From positions 390,232 to 454,231 of the forward strand of contig CAVXXT010000001.1 in the NCBI GenBank assembly GCA_963765815.1: a stretch of 64,000 nt of DNA. Reading direction: 5' to 3'. Under the pieces are notes generated by a model, which did not search any database, had not been told where the DNA came from, and saw only the letters and a program-made list of their open reading frames with translations. This DNA is from DATLNF01 sp963765815 (lineage in GTDB: Bacteria > Actinomycetota > Actinomycetes > BP-191). Positions 16,697 through 25,540 of this stretch are shown in pieces. Numbering within the stretch: position 1 is the first letter of the stretch; the number at the start of each line of letters is the position of its first letter. The position numbers and the translations under genes were made by a program.

Positions 16697-17974
16697 GTGA
16701 ACGACGTCGTCGAGCTGTGTCGCGACCTGATCCGGATCGACACCTCCAACCCGGGGAAGACCGAGCGCCCTGCGGCCGAGTACGTCGCGGAGAAGCTCGC
16801 CGAGGTCGGCCTCGAGCCGACGGTCTTCGACTGCGCACCGGGCCGTACGGCGGTCGTCGCGCGCATGACGGGCGCCGACCAGAGTCGCGACGCGCTGCTC
16901 GTTCACGGCCACCTCGACGTCGTACCGGCTGATGCTCACGACTGGCAGGTCGACCCGTTCTCCGGCGAGATCAAGGACGGCTGCATCTGGGGCCGCGGCG
17001 CCGTCGACATGAAGGACATGGTCGCGATGACGCTGGCGACCGTTCGCGCGATGAAGAGAGAGGGTCGTACGCCGCAGCGTGATGTCGTGCTCGCGTTCTT
17101 CCCCGATGAGGAGGCCGGCGGGCGCGATGGCGCCGCGATCGTCGCCGAGAAGCACCGACACCACTTCGAGGGCGTGACCGAGGCGATCGGCGAGGTCGGC
17201 GGCTTCTCGCTCACTGTCGCTCCCGACACCCGCCTCTACCTGATCGAGACGGCACAGAAGGGCATGTCGTGGATGCGGCTGACGGCCAAGGGCCGCGCCG
17301 GGCACGGCAGCATGCTCAATGACGACAACGCCGTGACCGCGCTCGCCGAAGCAGTTGCGCGCCTCGGCCGGACGACGTTCCCGGTCCACCTCACGCCGAC
17401 GATGCGCCACCTGCTCGCGGAGGTCGCCGACGTACTGCAGATCGAGCTCGACCTCGACGACCCCGAGGCCGCGCTGGCCAAGCTCGGCCCGATCGCGCGG
17501 ATGCTCGGCGCGGTCGTCCGCAACACCGCCAACCCGACGATGCTTGACGCGGGCTACAAGGTGAACGTGATCCCGCAGACCGCGACGGCGCAGATCGACG
17601 GGCGTCAGCTGCCGGGCTTCGAGGCGGAGTTCGAGGCCGAGCTCGACGCGGTGCTCGGCCCGGACATCACCCGTGAGGTCACCAACGGCCAGGCGCCGCT
17701 CGAGACGACATTCGACGGCCCGATCGTCGACGCGATGTCGGCGGCGCTCATCGCCGAGGACTCCGGCGCGCGGCCGGTGCCGTACCTGATGTCCGGCGGC
17801 ACCGACGCCAAGCACCTCGTGCCGCTGGGCATCCGCTGCTTCGGCTTCTCACCGCTGCGGCTGCCGCCCGACCTCGACTTCGCGGCGATGTTCCACGGCG
17901 TCGACGAGCGGGTGCCGATCGACGCCCTCGACTTCGGCGTACGCGTCCTCGACCGGTTCCTGACGACGGCCTAG
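16697..17974 (+). CDS. M20 family metallopeptidase (ArgE/DapE-like)
   Basis: A 425-residue cytoplasmic zinc hydrolase. Metal and catalytic residues are visible: LLVHGHLDVVP (first His and Asp), GRGAVDMKD (bridging Asp), PDEEAGG (catalytic Glu and ligand Glu), and the late GTDAKHL (last His). A dimerisation domain separates the two catalytic halves. M20 members cleave amide bonds in acylated amino acids or dipeptides; exact substrate unknown. GTG at 16697 is supported by GGAGG 7 nt upstream. Confidence 0.9.
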   Translation: MNDVVELCRDLIRIDTSNPGKTERPAAEYVAEKLAEVGLEPTVFDCAPGRTAVVARMTGADQSRDALLVHGHLDVVPADAHDWQVDPFSGEIKDGCIWGRGAVDMKDMVAMTLATVRAMKREGRTPQRDVVLAFFPDEEAGGRDGAAIVAEKHRHHFEGVTEAIGEVGGFSLTVAPDTRLYLIETAQKGMSWMRLTAKGRAGHGSMLNDDNAVTALAEAVARLGRTTFPVHLTPTMRHLLAEVADVLQIELDLDDPEAALAKLGPIARMLGAVVRNTANPTMLDAGYKVNVIPQTATAQIDGRQLPGFEAEFEAELDAVLGPDITREVTNGQAPLETTFDGPIVDAMSAALIAEDSGARPVPYLMSGGTDAKHLVPLGIRCFGFSPLRLPPDLDFAAMFHGVDERVPIDALDFGVRVLDRFLTTA

Positions 17975-17981
17975 CAGCTCA

Positions 17982-19532
17982 CTAGTACGGCGGGCGCGAG
18001 AGCCCCTGGCACATCTCGCGGTACGACGACCGCCCCGGTGAGGTGGGCGCGTCGGCCGGCACGGTGTCGCCCTTGCGGAAGTAGCCGCCCTCCCACGGAC
18101 CCCAGATCTTCTGGCGGCACCAGGAGTCGACCAGCATCCAGTCGCGCTCGTCGGACGGCCGCTTCGGCGCGGCAACCGCACCGGACAGCGGGCCCCAGAG
18201 TCGCGCCTGGAACTCCGCGGCCCACGCCTCGTCGCCCTTGATCTTCGCGCGGTAGCCGCCGTGGCCCTCCGAGAAGTACCGCTCGTCCGCGGTCTGCGGG
18301 ATAGACGCGACCTCGAGCACCGGGTCGACGAAGCCGCCGTTGGACGGCGTCGCGCCCTCGAAGAGCCGGGTCCGCAGCTCGGTGACGGTCAGCTTGCCGT
18401 CGCGCAGCTCGCAGTCGGGGCGCGCGCGACCGCACCGCGCGGCGCCACGCGAGATCAGCCCGCGGTCCTGCACCCGGCTGCGGCCGGCCATCGCTCGCCG
18501 GGCGAAGTACAGCCCTCGGCCGTACTCGCCGGCGATGGTCGGCGTCGCGTTGGAGGTGCCACCGAAGAGCCCCTGCCCGGTCACGGTCTTCGCTCCGTAC
18601 CCGCTCGGATAGCCAGAGCCCACGCCGGCGATGTCCGCGGGCTTGCCGCTGCCCGGGTAGTTGCGGTTGTTGCCGGGGTCGGTCGCGCCGACGGTGACGA
18701 TCCAGTCGGGCCCTTCCTGCGACGACATCAAGGTCTGATTCGGCACGGCGAACAGGCTGCCGTGCCCATTGCCGGCCGAGAACAGGATCGTCTGGCCGCG
18801 CTCGCTCGCGGCCTGCTGCAGGTCTGTCGTCGAGCCGGCGTAGAGCCGGTCGCGCTCGGCGGCGGAGTAGCCGTAGGAGTTGGTGATGACGTCGATCCAC
18901 GGCTGGCTCATCGCCCAGTCGATCGCCGCCTCACCCTCCTCGACGCTCGCCTGGTTGATGTCGATGAAGAACAGCAGGCACTCCGGGCAGGTGCCGTGGA
19001 TGTTGCCGACGCTCACGGTCGTCGTACCGGTGCCGTGGTCGCCGAGCGCGCCGTGGATCATTGTTCCCTTCGGCGTGTCCTCCGCCGCCCAGGCCATCGC
19101 CCCGATGATCTTCGTGCCGGGCACCCAGTAGACGTGCTGCTCCTTGGCGTTGCTCGGCTGGACCTTGTCCCACTTCTCGGCGTCCGCCTCGTTCAGGTCC
19201 GCGATCGACGCGCTGTCGTCGGCCTCGTCGAGCGTGAGCGGGAGCGTGTTGTAGCTCGCGAAGGCCGACGGTCTAGGGAAGCCCGGCAGCCAGGTGTGCG
19301 GCGGCCGGCGAAGCGGCAGGTCGTCTGACCTGTCCATGTTCAGCGCCTGCGGCATCTTGGAGGCGAGGAAGTCCCAGTGGTAGGCCGAGATCCCGTAGTC
19401 GATGACTGCGACGACGACTGCGTCGTCCGGGCCGGTCTGCCGTGGCGCAGCATCGGCAGATTGCAACGGACCGACGACTCCAGCGAGGAGCAGCGCGGCG
19501 AGCGCCGGGCGCAGGAAGCGGTGGGGCTGCAT
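17982..19532 (-). CDS. secreted S8 subtilase-like serine peptidase (copy A)
   Basis: A 516-residue protein with a cleavable signal peptide (residues 1-28, ending ADA-A). S8 landmarks are present: Asp in VVAVIDYGIS, His in GDHGTGTTTVSVGN, the oxyanion Asn region FSAGNGHG, and Ser in GGTSNATP. The Asp motif is D-Y-G rather than the usual D-[ST]-G, so activity should be tested. There is no inhibitor prodomain; the catalytic Asp follows the signal within about 20 residues. The C-terminal ~130 residues (RCGRARPDCELRDGKL onward) are shared with copy B and contain paired Cys. It lies 32 nt from copy B in the same direction. Confidence 0.85.
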   Translation of the reverse strand: MQPHRFLRPALAALLLAGVVGPLQSADAAPRQTGPDDAVVVAVIDYGISAYHWDFLASKMPQALNMDRSDDLPLRRPPHTWLPGFPRPSAFASYNTLPLTLDEADDSASIADLNEADAEKWDKVQPSNAKEQHVYWVPGTKIIGAMAWAAEDTPKGTMIHGALGDHGTGTTTVSVGNIHGTCPECLLFFIDINQASVEEGEAAIDWAMSQPWIDVITNSYGYSAAERDRLYAGSTTDLQQAASERGQTILFSAGNGHGSLFAVPNQTLMSSQEGPDWIVTVGATDPGNNRNYPGSGKPADIAGVGSGYPSGYGAKTVTGQGLFGGTSNATPTIAGEYGRGLYFARRAMAGRSRVQDRGLISRGAARCGRARPDCELRDGKLTVTELRTRLFEGATPSNGGFVDPVLEVASIPQTADERYFSEGHGGYRAKIKGDEAWAAEFQARLWGPLSGAVAAPKRPSDERDWMLVDSWCRQKIWGPWEGGYFRKGDTVPADAPTSPGRSSYREMCQGLSRPPY

Positions 19533-19564
19533 GGGAGTCCTCGTGTTCGCAGGAAGTAGGCCGC

Positions 19565-21175
19565 CTACGGCCTCGGGGTCGAGGGAAGCTTGGTCAGCGC
19601 GTTGCACGCAACGGCGAGCGCCGTGCGCGTCGGCGCGGCCGGGTCGGGCGAGGGTAGCGGCGTCGTGGCCGCGTCCTTGTAGTAGCCGTCCTTCCACGCG
19701 CCGAAGATGTGCTGGCGGCACCACGAGTCGACGCGGAACCACGCCTCCTCGTCGGCCGGCCGCGGTACGACGGCCGCCCGCCCGAGCACAGGGTCGAAGA
19801 ACCGGTTGAACTCCGCGAGCCACAGCTCGTCGTCCTGCTTGAGCCGGGCGTAGTACGTCCCGTGGCCCTCGGCCGCGTAGTGCTCGTCGGCGACCCGGTC
19901 GACCGACGACGTGCCGGCCGGGGTCGTGCCGCCGCCCGTGGAGACCGCGCCCTTCAGCAGCCGGTCCCGCAGCTCGACCGCGGTCAGCTTGCCGTCGCGC
20001 ACCTCGCAGTCACGACGGACGCGGCCGCAGGTCGCCTTGCCGACGCTGATGACCCCGTCCTTCTGGATCCGGCTCGGCCCGGCCATTGCCCGCCGCGCGA
20101 GGTAGAGCCCCCGTGAGTACGTGCCGGAGATGGTCGGGGCGGCGTTCGACGTACCGCTGAACTTCGAGCCGCCGCTCACGGTCGCCGAGTTGTACGCGCT
20201 CGGGTAGCCCGAGCCGATGCCGGCGACGTCGACCGGCTTGCCCGACCCGGAGTACTGCGACTTGTTCGACGGGTGCGTCGCCCCGACCGTCACGACCCAG
20301 TCCGGCCCCTTCACCGACGACGTCAGCGTCGAGAACGGCACCGCGAAGGCGTTCTCGATGCCGTTGCCGGCCGAGAACACGATCGTCTGCCCGCGCTCGC
20401 TCGCGACCTTCTGCGGCTCCGTCTGCCCGCCGTAGAGGCCGTCGCGCACCGCGCCGTTCGGGACGGTCTGCAGCCCATAGGAGTTGCTCACGACGTCGAT
20501 CCACGGCTGGCTCTCCGCCCACGCGAGCGCGTGCTCGGTGGCGGTCGTGTCCGCCGCGGTGATGTGCACGATCAGGCACTCCGGGCAGGTCCCGTGGAAG
20601 TTGCCGACGGAGACGCTCGACGTACCCAGCCCGTGGCCGGTGTCGTAGATGTCGGTGTAGGTCCAGCCCACCTCGGGCAGCGGGGCGGTCGTCGTGTCGA
20701 GGACCTCCGTGACCTGCTCGGTGTAGCCGAACGAGATCCCGCCGATCACCTTTGTGCCGGGGAACCAGTAGTAGTTGACGGACGCTGGGGTCGAGGCCTT
20801 GACCGCGGCCCACTTCGCCTCGTCCTTCGCCTTGAGGTCGGCGAGCTTCACCGAGTCGTCGTCCTGCTCCAGCGTCAGCTTCATCTCGGTGTAGCTGCCG
20901 AAGCTCTTGGGGCTCGGGAAGCCGGGCAGCCACTTGTCCGGCGACTGCGACAGCGGCAGGTCGTCGGACCGGTCCTTGTTCGTCGCCTGCGGCATCTTCG
21001 ACGCCAGGAAGTCCCAGTGGTACGGCGAGATCCCGCTGTCGATGACGGCGACGACGACCGCGTCCTTCGCCCCGGGCGAGACGGCCGCAGCGTCGGCGAC
21101 GTGAAGCGGCACGATGACGGCGACGAGCGCGACCAGCGCGAGGGCAGGGCGGAACCGGGTCAGGGTGATCTGCAT
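19565..21175 (-). CDS. secreted S8 subtilase-like serine peptidase (copy B)
   Basis: A 536-residue paralogue of copy A, with the same layout: signal peptide 1-29 (ADA-A), Asp in VVAVIDSGIS (canonical D-S-G), His in TGHGLGTSSVSVGN, FSAGNGIEN, Ser in SGTSNAAP, and the shared Cys-containing C-terminal domain (CGRVRRDCEVRDGKL). The two genes are clearly a tandem duplication. The region around residues 105-175 contains an insertion relative to copy A. Likely secreted beyond the membrane; protein targets unknown. Confidence 0.87.
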   Translation of the reverse strand: MQITLTRFRPALALVALVAVIVPLHVADAAAVSPGAKDAVVVAVIDSGISPYHWDFLASKMPQATNKDRSDDLPLSQSPDKWLPGFPSPKSFGSYTEMKLTLEQDDDSVKLADLKAKDEAKWAAVKASTPASVNYYWFPGTKVIGGISFGYTEQVTEVLDTTTAPLPEVGWTYTDIYDTGHGLGTSSVSVGNFHGTCPECLIVHITAADTTATEHALAWAESQPWIDVVSNSYGLQTVPNGAVRDGLYGGQTEPQKVASERGQTIVFSAGNGIENAFAVPFSTLTSSVKGPDWVVTVGATHPSNKSQYSGSGKPVDVAGIGSGYPSAYNSATVSGGSKFSGTSNAAPTISGTYSRGLYLARRAMAGPSRIQKDGVISVGKATCGRVRRDCEVRDGKLTAVELRDRLLKGAVSTGGGTTPAGTSSVDRVADEHYAAEGHGTYYARLKQDDELWLAEFNRFFDPVLGRAAVVPRPADEEAWFRVDSWCRQHIFGAWKDGYYKDAATTPLPSPDPAAPTRTALAVACNALTKLPSTPRP

Positions 21176-21231
21176 GCGGAGCACTTCGCCTCGCGAGCGG
21201 CGTACTCCTGCCGCCCGGACTGTGAGCTCGG

Positions 21232-22239
21232 TCAGTCCTCGACGTCCTCGTGCGGCTTGGCCCAGCTGACCCGCTCGGGGTAGCCCACCGCCGGCCGGGA
21301 CACGTCGTCGAGCGCCTTGGTGATCTCCTCCGGCAGCGTGACCAGCTCCGAGGCCAGCGACGCGACCAGCTGGCTGGCGACCCGAGCGCCGACGATCGGC
21401 GCGACCACGCCGGGCCGGTCGCGCACCCAGGCCAGCGCCACGGCGACGGGGGAGACCGCCAACCCGTCCGCCGCCGTCAGCACCGCGTCGACCACGCGGG
21501 TCCGGTCGTCGTCGAGGTAGGGCTCGACGAAGCCGCTGAAGTCGGGGCTGGCCGCCCGGGAGTCCTTCGGGATCGTCCCGGTGCGGTACTTGCCGGACAG
21601 CACGCCGCGGCCGAGCGGGCTCCACGGCAGGATCCCGATCTCCGCGTCGAGCGCCGCCGGCACGACCTCGCGCTCGATGCCGCGCTGAAGCAGCGAGTAC
21701 TCCATCTGCGCGCTGACGATCGGGGTGAGCCCGAACGCCCGCGAGTGCTCGCCTGCCCGCGCCAGCTGCCACCCGCTGAAGTTGCTGATGCCGACGTAGC
21801 GGACCCGCCCCGACGTCACCGCGCGGTCCATCGTGCTGAGCGTCTCGTCGAGCGGCGTGCTCGGGTCCCACGCGTGGACCTGCCACAGGTCGACGTAGTC
21901 GGTGCCGAGCCGCTGCAGCGACGCGTCGAGCGCGGCGAGCAGGTGCCCGCGCGAGCTGCCCCGGTTCATCGGCCCGCCGCCGCCCGTGCCGCCGAACGCC
22001 TTGGTCGCGATCAGCAGCTCCTCGCGCGCGCCCTCCTTGGCGATCAGCCGGCCGAGCACCCGCTCGCTCTCGCCGCCGACGTACACGTCCGCGGTGTCGA
22101 CCAGCGTGCCGCCCGCGTCGCGGAACGCGCGCAGCTGAAGCGCGGCGTCCTCGTCGTCGGTGTCCTTGCCCCACGTCATGGTGCCGAGGGCGAGCCGCGA
22201 GACGATCAGGCCGCTGCGGCCGAGGTGGCGGTGCTTCAC
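21232..22239 (-). CDS. aldo/keto reductase
   Basis: A 335-residue NADPH-dependent oxidoreductase. The TIM barrel begins KHRHLGRSGLIVSRLALGTM. The catalytic tetrad is visible: Asp in LVDTADVY, Tyr in DVYVGG, Lys in IATKAFGG and His in WQVHAWD. The late NADP region is IVGARVASQL. This is the YajO/Gre3-like bacterial type reducing aldehydes or ketones. GTG at 22239 is the usual family start. A short gap separates it from copy B of the subtilases. Confidence 0.9.
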   Translation of the reverse strand: MKHRHLGRSGLIVSRLALGTMTWGKDTDDEDAALQLRAFRDAGGTLVDTADVYVGGESERVLGRLIAKEGAREELLIATKAFGGTGGGGPMNRGSSRGHLLAALDASLQRLGTDYVDLWQVHAWDPSTPLDETLSTMDRAVTSGRVRYVGISNFSGWQLARAGEHSRAFGLTPIVSAQMEYSLLQRGIEREVVPAALDAEIGILPWSPLGRGVLSGKYRTGTIPKDSRAASPDFSGFVEPYLDDDRTRVVDAVLTAADGLAVSPVAVALAWVRDRPGVVAPIVGARVASQLVASLASELVTLPEEITKALDDVSRPAVGYPERVSWAKPHEDVED

Positions 22240-22360
22240 ACAGTCTCCCGACGAGCACAGGCTCCCGACGTACAGGGCAGGGCAGGTGCCGCAGACGCTA
22301 CCGCGACCGCTCAGCACCGCCGACTAGGCTCCCCGGCGTCGACAGATCAGGAGGCGCATC

Positions 22361-23419
22361 GTGCGGCTGGGACTCAACCTCGCCTACTGGAGCACCGCGG
22401 AGCAGGCGGGCGAGCTGCTCGCGCTGGCTCGAGAGGCCGACTCGCTCGGCTACTCCGTGGTCTGGACCGCCGAGGCCTACGGCTCCGACTGCGTCTCCAC
22501 CCTGGCGTGGATCGCCGCGCAGACCGAGCGCGTCGACATCGGCTCGGCGATCTTCCAGATCCCCGCTCGCACCCCTGCGATGACCGCCATGACCGCCTCG
22601 TCGCTCGATGCGCTGTCCGGCGGCCGGTTCCGCCTCGGCCTCGGCGTATCCGGCCCGCAGGTCAGTGAGGGCTGGCACGGCGTCCGCTACGACAACCCGA
22701 TCGGCCGCACCCGCGAGTACGTCGACATCGTGCAGATGGCGCTGCGCCGCGACCGCGTCGTCTACGACGGCAAGCACTTCACGCTGCCGCTGCCCGACGG
22801 CCCCGGCAAGCCGCTGAAGCTGATCGTGCACCCGGTCCGCGAGCACATCCCGGTCTACCTCGCCGCCGTCGGCCCCAAGAACCTCGAGCTCTGCGGCGAG
22901 ATCGCCGACGGCTGGCTGGCCATCTTCTACTCGGCGAAGCACGCGGCAGAGCAGCTGGCTGCGGTCGAGAAGGGGGCGCGCACCGCCGGCAAGGACGGCC
23001 TCGCCGGCTTCGACGTCGTCCCCTCGATCCCGCTGTCCATCGGTCCCGACGTTGCGGCGTGCGCCGACCCGATCCGTCCCTACGCCGCGCTCTACGTCGG
23101 CGGCATGGGATCACGCGAGAAGAACTTCTACAACGCGCTCATGCGCCGCTACGGCTACGACGACGCGGCCCAGCAGATCCAGGACCTCTTCCTCGGCGGC
23201 GACAAGTGGGGCGCGATGGCCGCCGTACCCGTCGACTTCATCGACGAGACGTCGCTGCTCGGCCCGGTCGAGCGGATCGCCGAGCGGATGACCGAGTACG
23301 CCGAGTCCGGCGTCACCACCCTCGCGCTGAGCAACCCGCCGGGCATGGCGTTCGACCAGCAGATCGCCCAGCTCCGCCAGGCCGCGGAGGCGCTCGACAA
23401 GGCCGGCATCGGCGAGTGA
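22361..23419 (+). CDS. LLM class F420-dependent oxidoreductase
   Basis: A 352-residue luciferase-like monooxygenase-fold enzyme. It has MRLGLNLAYWS, the active-site region VVWTAEAYGSD, GSAIFQIPARTP, and LGLGVSGPQVSEGWHG, all typical of actinobacterial F420-dependent members (TIGR03559-like). It would transfer hydride from reduced F420 to an unknown substrate. GTG at 22361 has GGAGG 9 nt upstream and a TAGGCT box at 22325-22330. It lies 13 nt upstream of uppP. Confidence 0.9.
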   Translation: MRLGLNLAYWSTAEQAGELLALAREADSLGYSVVWTAEAYGSDCVSTLAWIAAQTERVDIGSAIFQIPARTPAMTAMTASSLDALSGGRFRLGLGVSGPQVSEGWHGVRYDNPIGRTREYVDIVQMALRRDRVVYDGKHFTLPLPDGPGKPLKLIVHPVREHIPVYLAAVGPKNLELCGEIADGWLAIFYSAKHAAEQLAAVEKGARTAGKDGLAGFDVVPSIPLSIGPDVAACADPIRPYAALYVGGMGSREKNFYNALMRRYGYDDAAQQIQDLFLGGDKWGAMAAVPVDFIDETSLLGPVERIAERMTEYAESGVTTLALSNPPGMAFDQQIAQLRQAAEALDKAGIGE

Positions 23420-23432
23420 GGCCGGTCCACAC

Positions 23433-24248
23433 GTGAACAGCGTTGAAGCGGTCGTTCTCGGCGTCGTCCAGGGCCTGACCGAGTTCCTCCCGGTCTCCTC
23501 GACCGCGCACCTGCGGATCGTGCCCGCGCTGCTGGGCTGGTCGGACCCGGGTGCCGCGTTCACCGCCGTGACCCAGCTCGGCACGACGCTCGCCGTCCTC
23601 ATCTACTTCCGCCGCGACCTGCTGCGCATCGCTGTCACCTGGGCCCGCTCGCTCGTCCGGCCGGAGCTGCGCTCGTCCATCGACGCGCGGCTCGGCTGGT
23701 ACATCGGGCTCGGCACCGTCCCGATCGGCATCGCCGGCCTCGCGTTCAAGGACCAGGTCGAGGGCGAGGCGCGCAACCTCTACCTGATCGGCGCCGCCCT
23801 CGTCGTGGTCGGCCTCGTCCTGCTGCTCGCTGACCGGCTCGGCCGCCGCGAGCGCCCCATCGACGCCATCTCCGCCCGCGACGCCGCCGTCGTCGGCATC
23901 GCCCAGGCGGCCGCTCTCGTGCCCGGCGTCTCCCGCTCCGGCGCGACCATCTCCGCCGGCCTGTTCCGCGGCCTCGAGCGGCCCGCGGCCGCGCGCTACT
24001 CCTTCCTCCTCTCGATCCCGGCGATCGTGCTGAGCGGTCTGCTGGAGCTGTCGCACATCGGCGACGGCGACGGGCCGGGCCCCGCGGCGACCGCCGTGGC
24101 GACCGTCATCGCCTTCGCCGTCGGGTACGCCGCGATCGCCTGGCTGCTGCGCTACCTCGCCACCCACTCCACCGGCGTCTTCGTCGCGTATCGCATCGCG
24201 CTCGGCCTGCTGGTCATCGCGCTCACTGCCACCGACGTGATCGCATGA
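23433..24248 (+). CDS. uppP: undecaprenyl-diphosphate phosphatase
   Basis: A 271-residue integral membrane enzyme converting undecaprenyl diphosphate to the monophosphate and so recycling the lipid carrier for peptidoglycan and other wall polymers. Both signature blocks are intact: GLTEFLPVSSTAHL near residue 12 (catalytic Glu and Ser) and PGVSRSGATIS near residue 165 (catalytic Arg). Seven to eight membrane segments are visible. GTG start. It is part of the conserved actinobacterial run leading to mshC. Confidence 0.95.
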   Translation: MNSVEAVVLGVVQGLTEFLPVSSTAHLRIVPALLGWSDPGAAFTAVTQLGTTLAVLIYFRRDLLRIAVTWARSLVRPELRSSIDARLGWYIGLGTVPIGIAGLAFKDQVEGEARNLYLIGAALVVVGLVLLLADRLGRRERPIDAISARDAAVVGIAQAAALVPGVSRSGATISAGLFRGLERPAAARYSFLLSIPAIVLSGLLELSHIGDGDGPGPAATAVATVIAFAVGYAAIAWLLRYLATHSTGVFVAYRIALGLLVIALTATDVIA

Positions 24249-24255
24249 CCGGACG

Positions 24256-24261
24256 TAGGGT
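24256..24261 (+). promoter_or_regulatory. -10 box of leaderless promoter
   Basis: TAGGGT lies 6 nt upstream of the ATG at 24268 and there is no ribosome site. This suggests an internal leaderless promoter within the uppP-mshC run. Confidence 0.5.
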
Positions 24262-24267
24262 CGCGCC

Positions 24268-24951
24268 ATGACGACGGTGCTCCTCGTCCGGCACGGCCTC
24301 ACCGCGATGACCGGCCCGGTCCTGGCCGGCTGGACGCCCGGTCTGCACCTCGACGACCGCGGCACCAAGCAGGCCGGCGAGCTCGCGGCACGCCTCGCCG
24401 GCGTGCCGCTCACCGCCGTCGTCTCCTCGCCGCTCGAGCGGTGCGTCGACACCGCGACCGCGATCCTCGGCGCGCGCGAGCTCACCCTCGAGGTCGACGA
24501 CCGGCTGGGGGAGTGCCGCTACGGCGACTGGACCGGCGCGGAGCTGAAGAAGCTGGCCAAGGACCCGCTCTGGAAGGTCGTGCAGTCACACCCGTCTGCC
24601 GTCACGTTCCCCGGCGGCGAGGCGCTGCGCGCGGTGCAGGCCCGCGCGGTCGACGCCGTACGCGACTGGAACTCCCGCCTCGGCGACGAGGCGACCTGGG
24701 TCGCCTGCAGTCACGGTGACGTCATCAAGGCGGTCATCGCGGATGCGCTCGGCCTGCACCTCGACCAGTTCCAGCGGATCCAGGTCGACCCGTGCTCGGT
24801 CACCGTCATCCGCTACACCGCGCTGCGACCGTTCGTCGTTCGCGTCAACGACACCGGGGGCGGCGTCGCCGACCTGATGCCGCCGAAGAAGAAGGGCCGC
24901 CGCAAGGCCTCGTCCGACGCGCCGGTCGGCGGCGGCGCGGGCTCGGCATAG
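24268..24951 (+). CDS. histidine phosphatase family protein (MSMEG_4193-like)
   Basis: A 227-residue phosphoglycerate-mutase-like phosphatase. The catalytic LVRHGLTA near residue 8 and the second His in ACSHGDVIKAV near residue 150 are intact. In actinobacteria this gene is found next to DUF3090, SCO1664 and mshC, as here; the substrate is not established. The C-terminal tail is Lys/Arg-rich (PPKKKGRRK) and probably disordered. Confidence 0.9.
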   Translation: MTTVLLVRHGLTAMTGPVLAGWTPGLHLDDRGTKQAGELAARLAGVPLTAVVSSPLERCVDTATAILGARELTLEVDDRLGECRYGDWTGAELKKLAKDPLWKVVQSHPSAVTFPGGEALRAVQARAVDAVRDWNSRLGDEATWVACSHGDVIKAVIADALGLHLDQFQRIQVDPCSVTVIRYTALRPFVVRVNDTGGGVADLMPPKKKGRRKASSDAPVGGGAGSA

Positions 24952-24954
24952 GGT
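24949..24954 (+). promoter_or_regulatory. -10 box of leaderless promoter
   Basis: TAGGGT lies 7 nt before the ATG at 24962 and overlaps the preceding stop codon. No Shine-Dalgarno sequence is present. Confidence 0.5.
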
Positions 24955-24961
24955 CGACCCC

Positions 24962-25540
24962 ATGGCTCGCCAGATCTTCACCTTCGACCCGCCCGAGCGC
25001 TTCGTAGCGGGCACCGTCGGCCAGCCCGGCGAGCGCACCTTCTTCCTGCAGGCCCGTGGCGGCGGAGCGGTGATCAGCGTCGCGCTGGAGAAGATCCAGG
25101 TGAGCGTCCTCGCCGACAAGGTCGGCGAGCTGCTCGACGAGGTACGCCGGCGCGGTGGCGACGTCCCCGCAGTCGCCCCGCCGGGGAGCGAGGACGTCGC
25201 GCCGCTCGACCAGCCGATCCTCGAGGAGTTCCGCGTCGGCACCATGCGCCTCGCCTGGGACGGCGAGGACGACGTCGTCATCATCGAGGCGCTCGCCCAG
25301 ACCGGGACCGAGGACGCGGACGCCGACGACGGTGAGGACCACGGCACCGCCGACGACACCGAGGACGACGCCGACGGCCCGGACATGCTCCGGGTCCGCA
25401 TCACCGCCGGTGACGCGCGCGCCTTCGTGCAGCGCGCGGGCCGCGTCGTCGCGGCCGGCCGGCCGCCGTGCCCGCTGTGCGGTCTCCCGCTCGACCCCGA
25501 GGGTCACGTGTGCCCCCGTCAGAACGGCCACCGGCACTGA
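24962..25540 (+). CDS. DUF3090 family protein
   Basis: A 192-residue conserved actinobacterial protein. It begins MARQIFTFDPPERFVAGTVG, the family signature, and ends with a four-ligand CPLCGLPLDPEGHVCP zinc-binding knuckle. An acidic, low-complexity stretch (about residues 115-145) separates the two parts. Function is unknown, but the gene is consistently next to mshC. The following gene starts inside it. Confidence 0.9.
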   Translation: MARQIFTFDPPERFVAGTVGQPGERTFFLQARGGGAVISVALEKIQVSVLADKVGELLDEVRRRGGDVPAVAPPGSEDVAPLDQPILEEFRVGTMRLAWDGEDDVVIIEALAQTGTEDADADDGEDHGTADDTEDDADGPDMLRVRITAGDARAFVQRAGRVVAAGRPPCPLCGLPLDPEGHVCPRQNGHRH

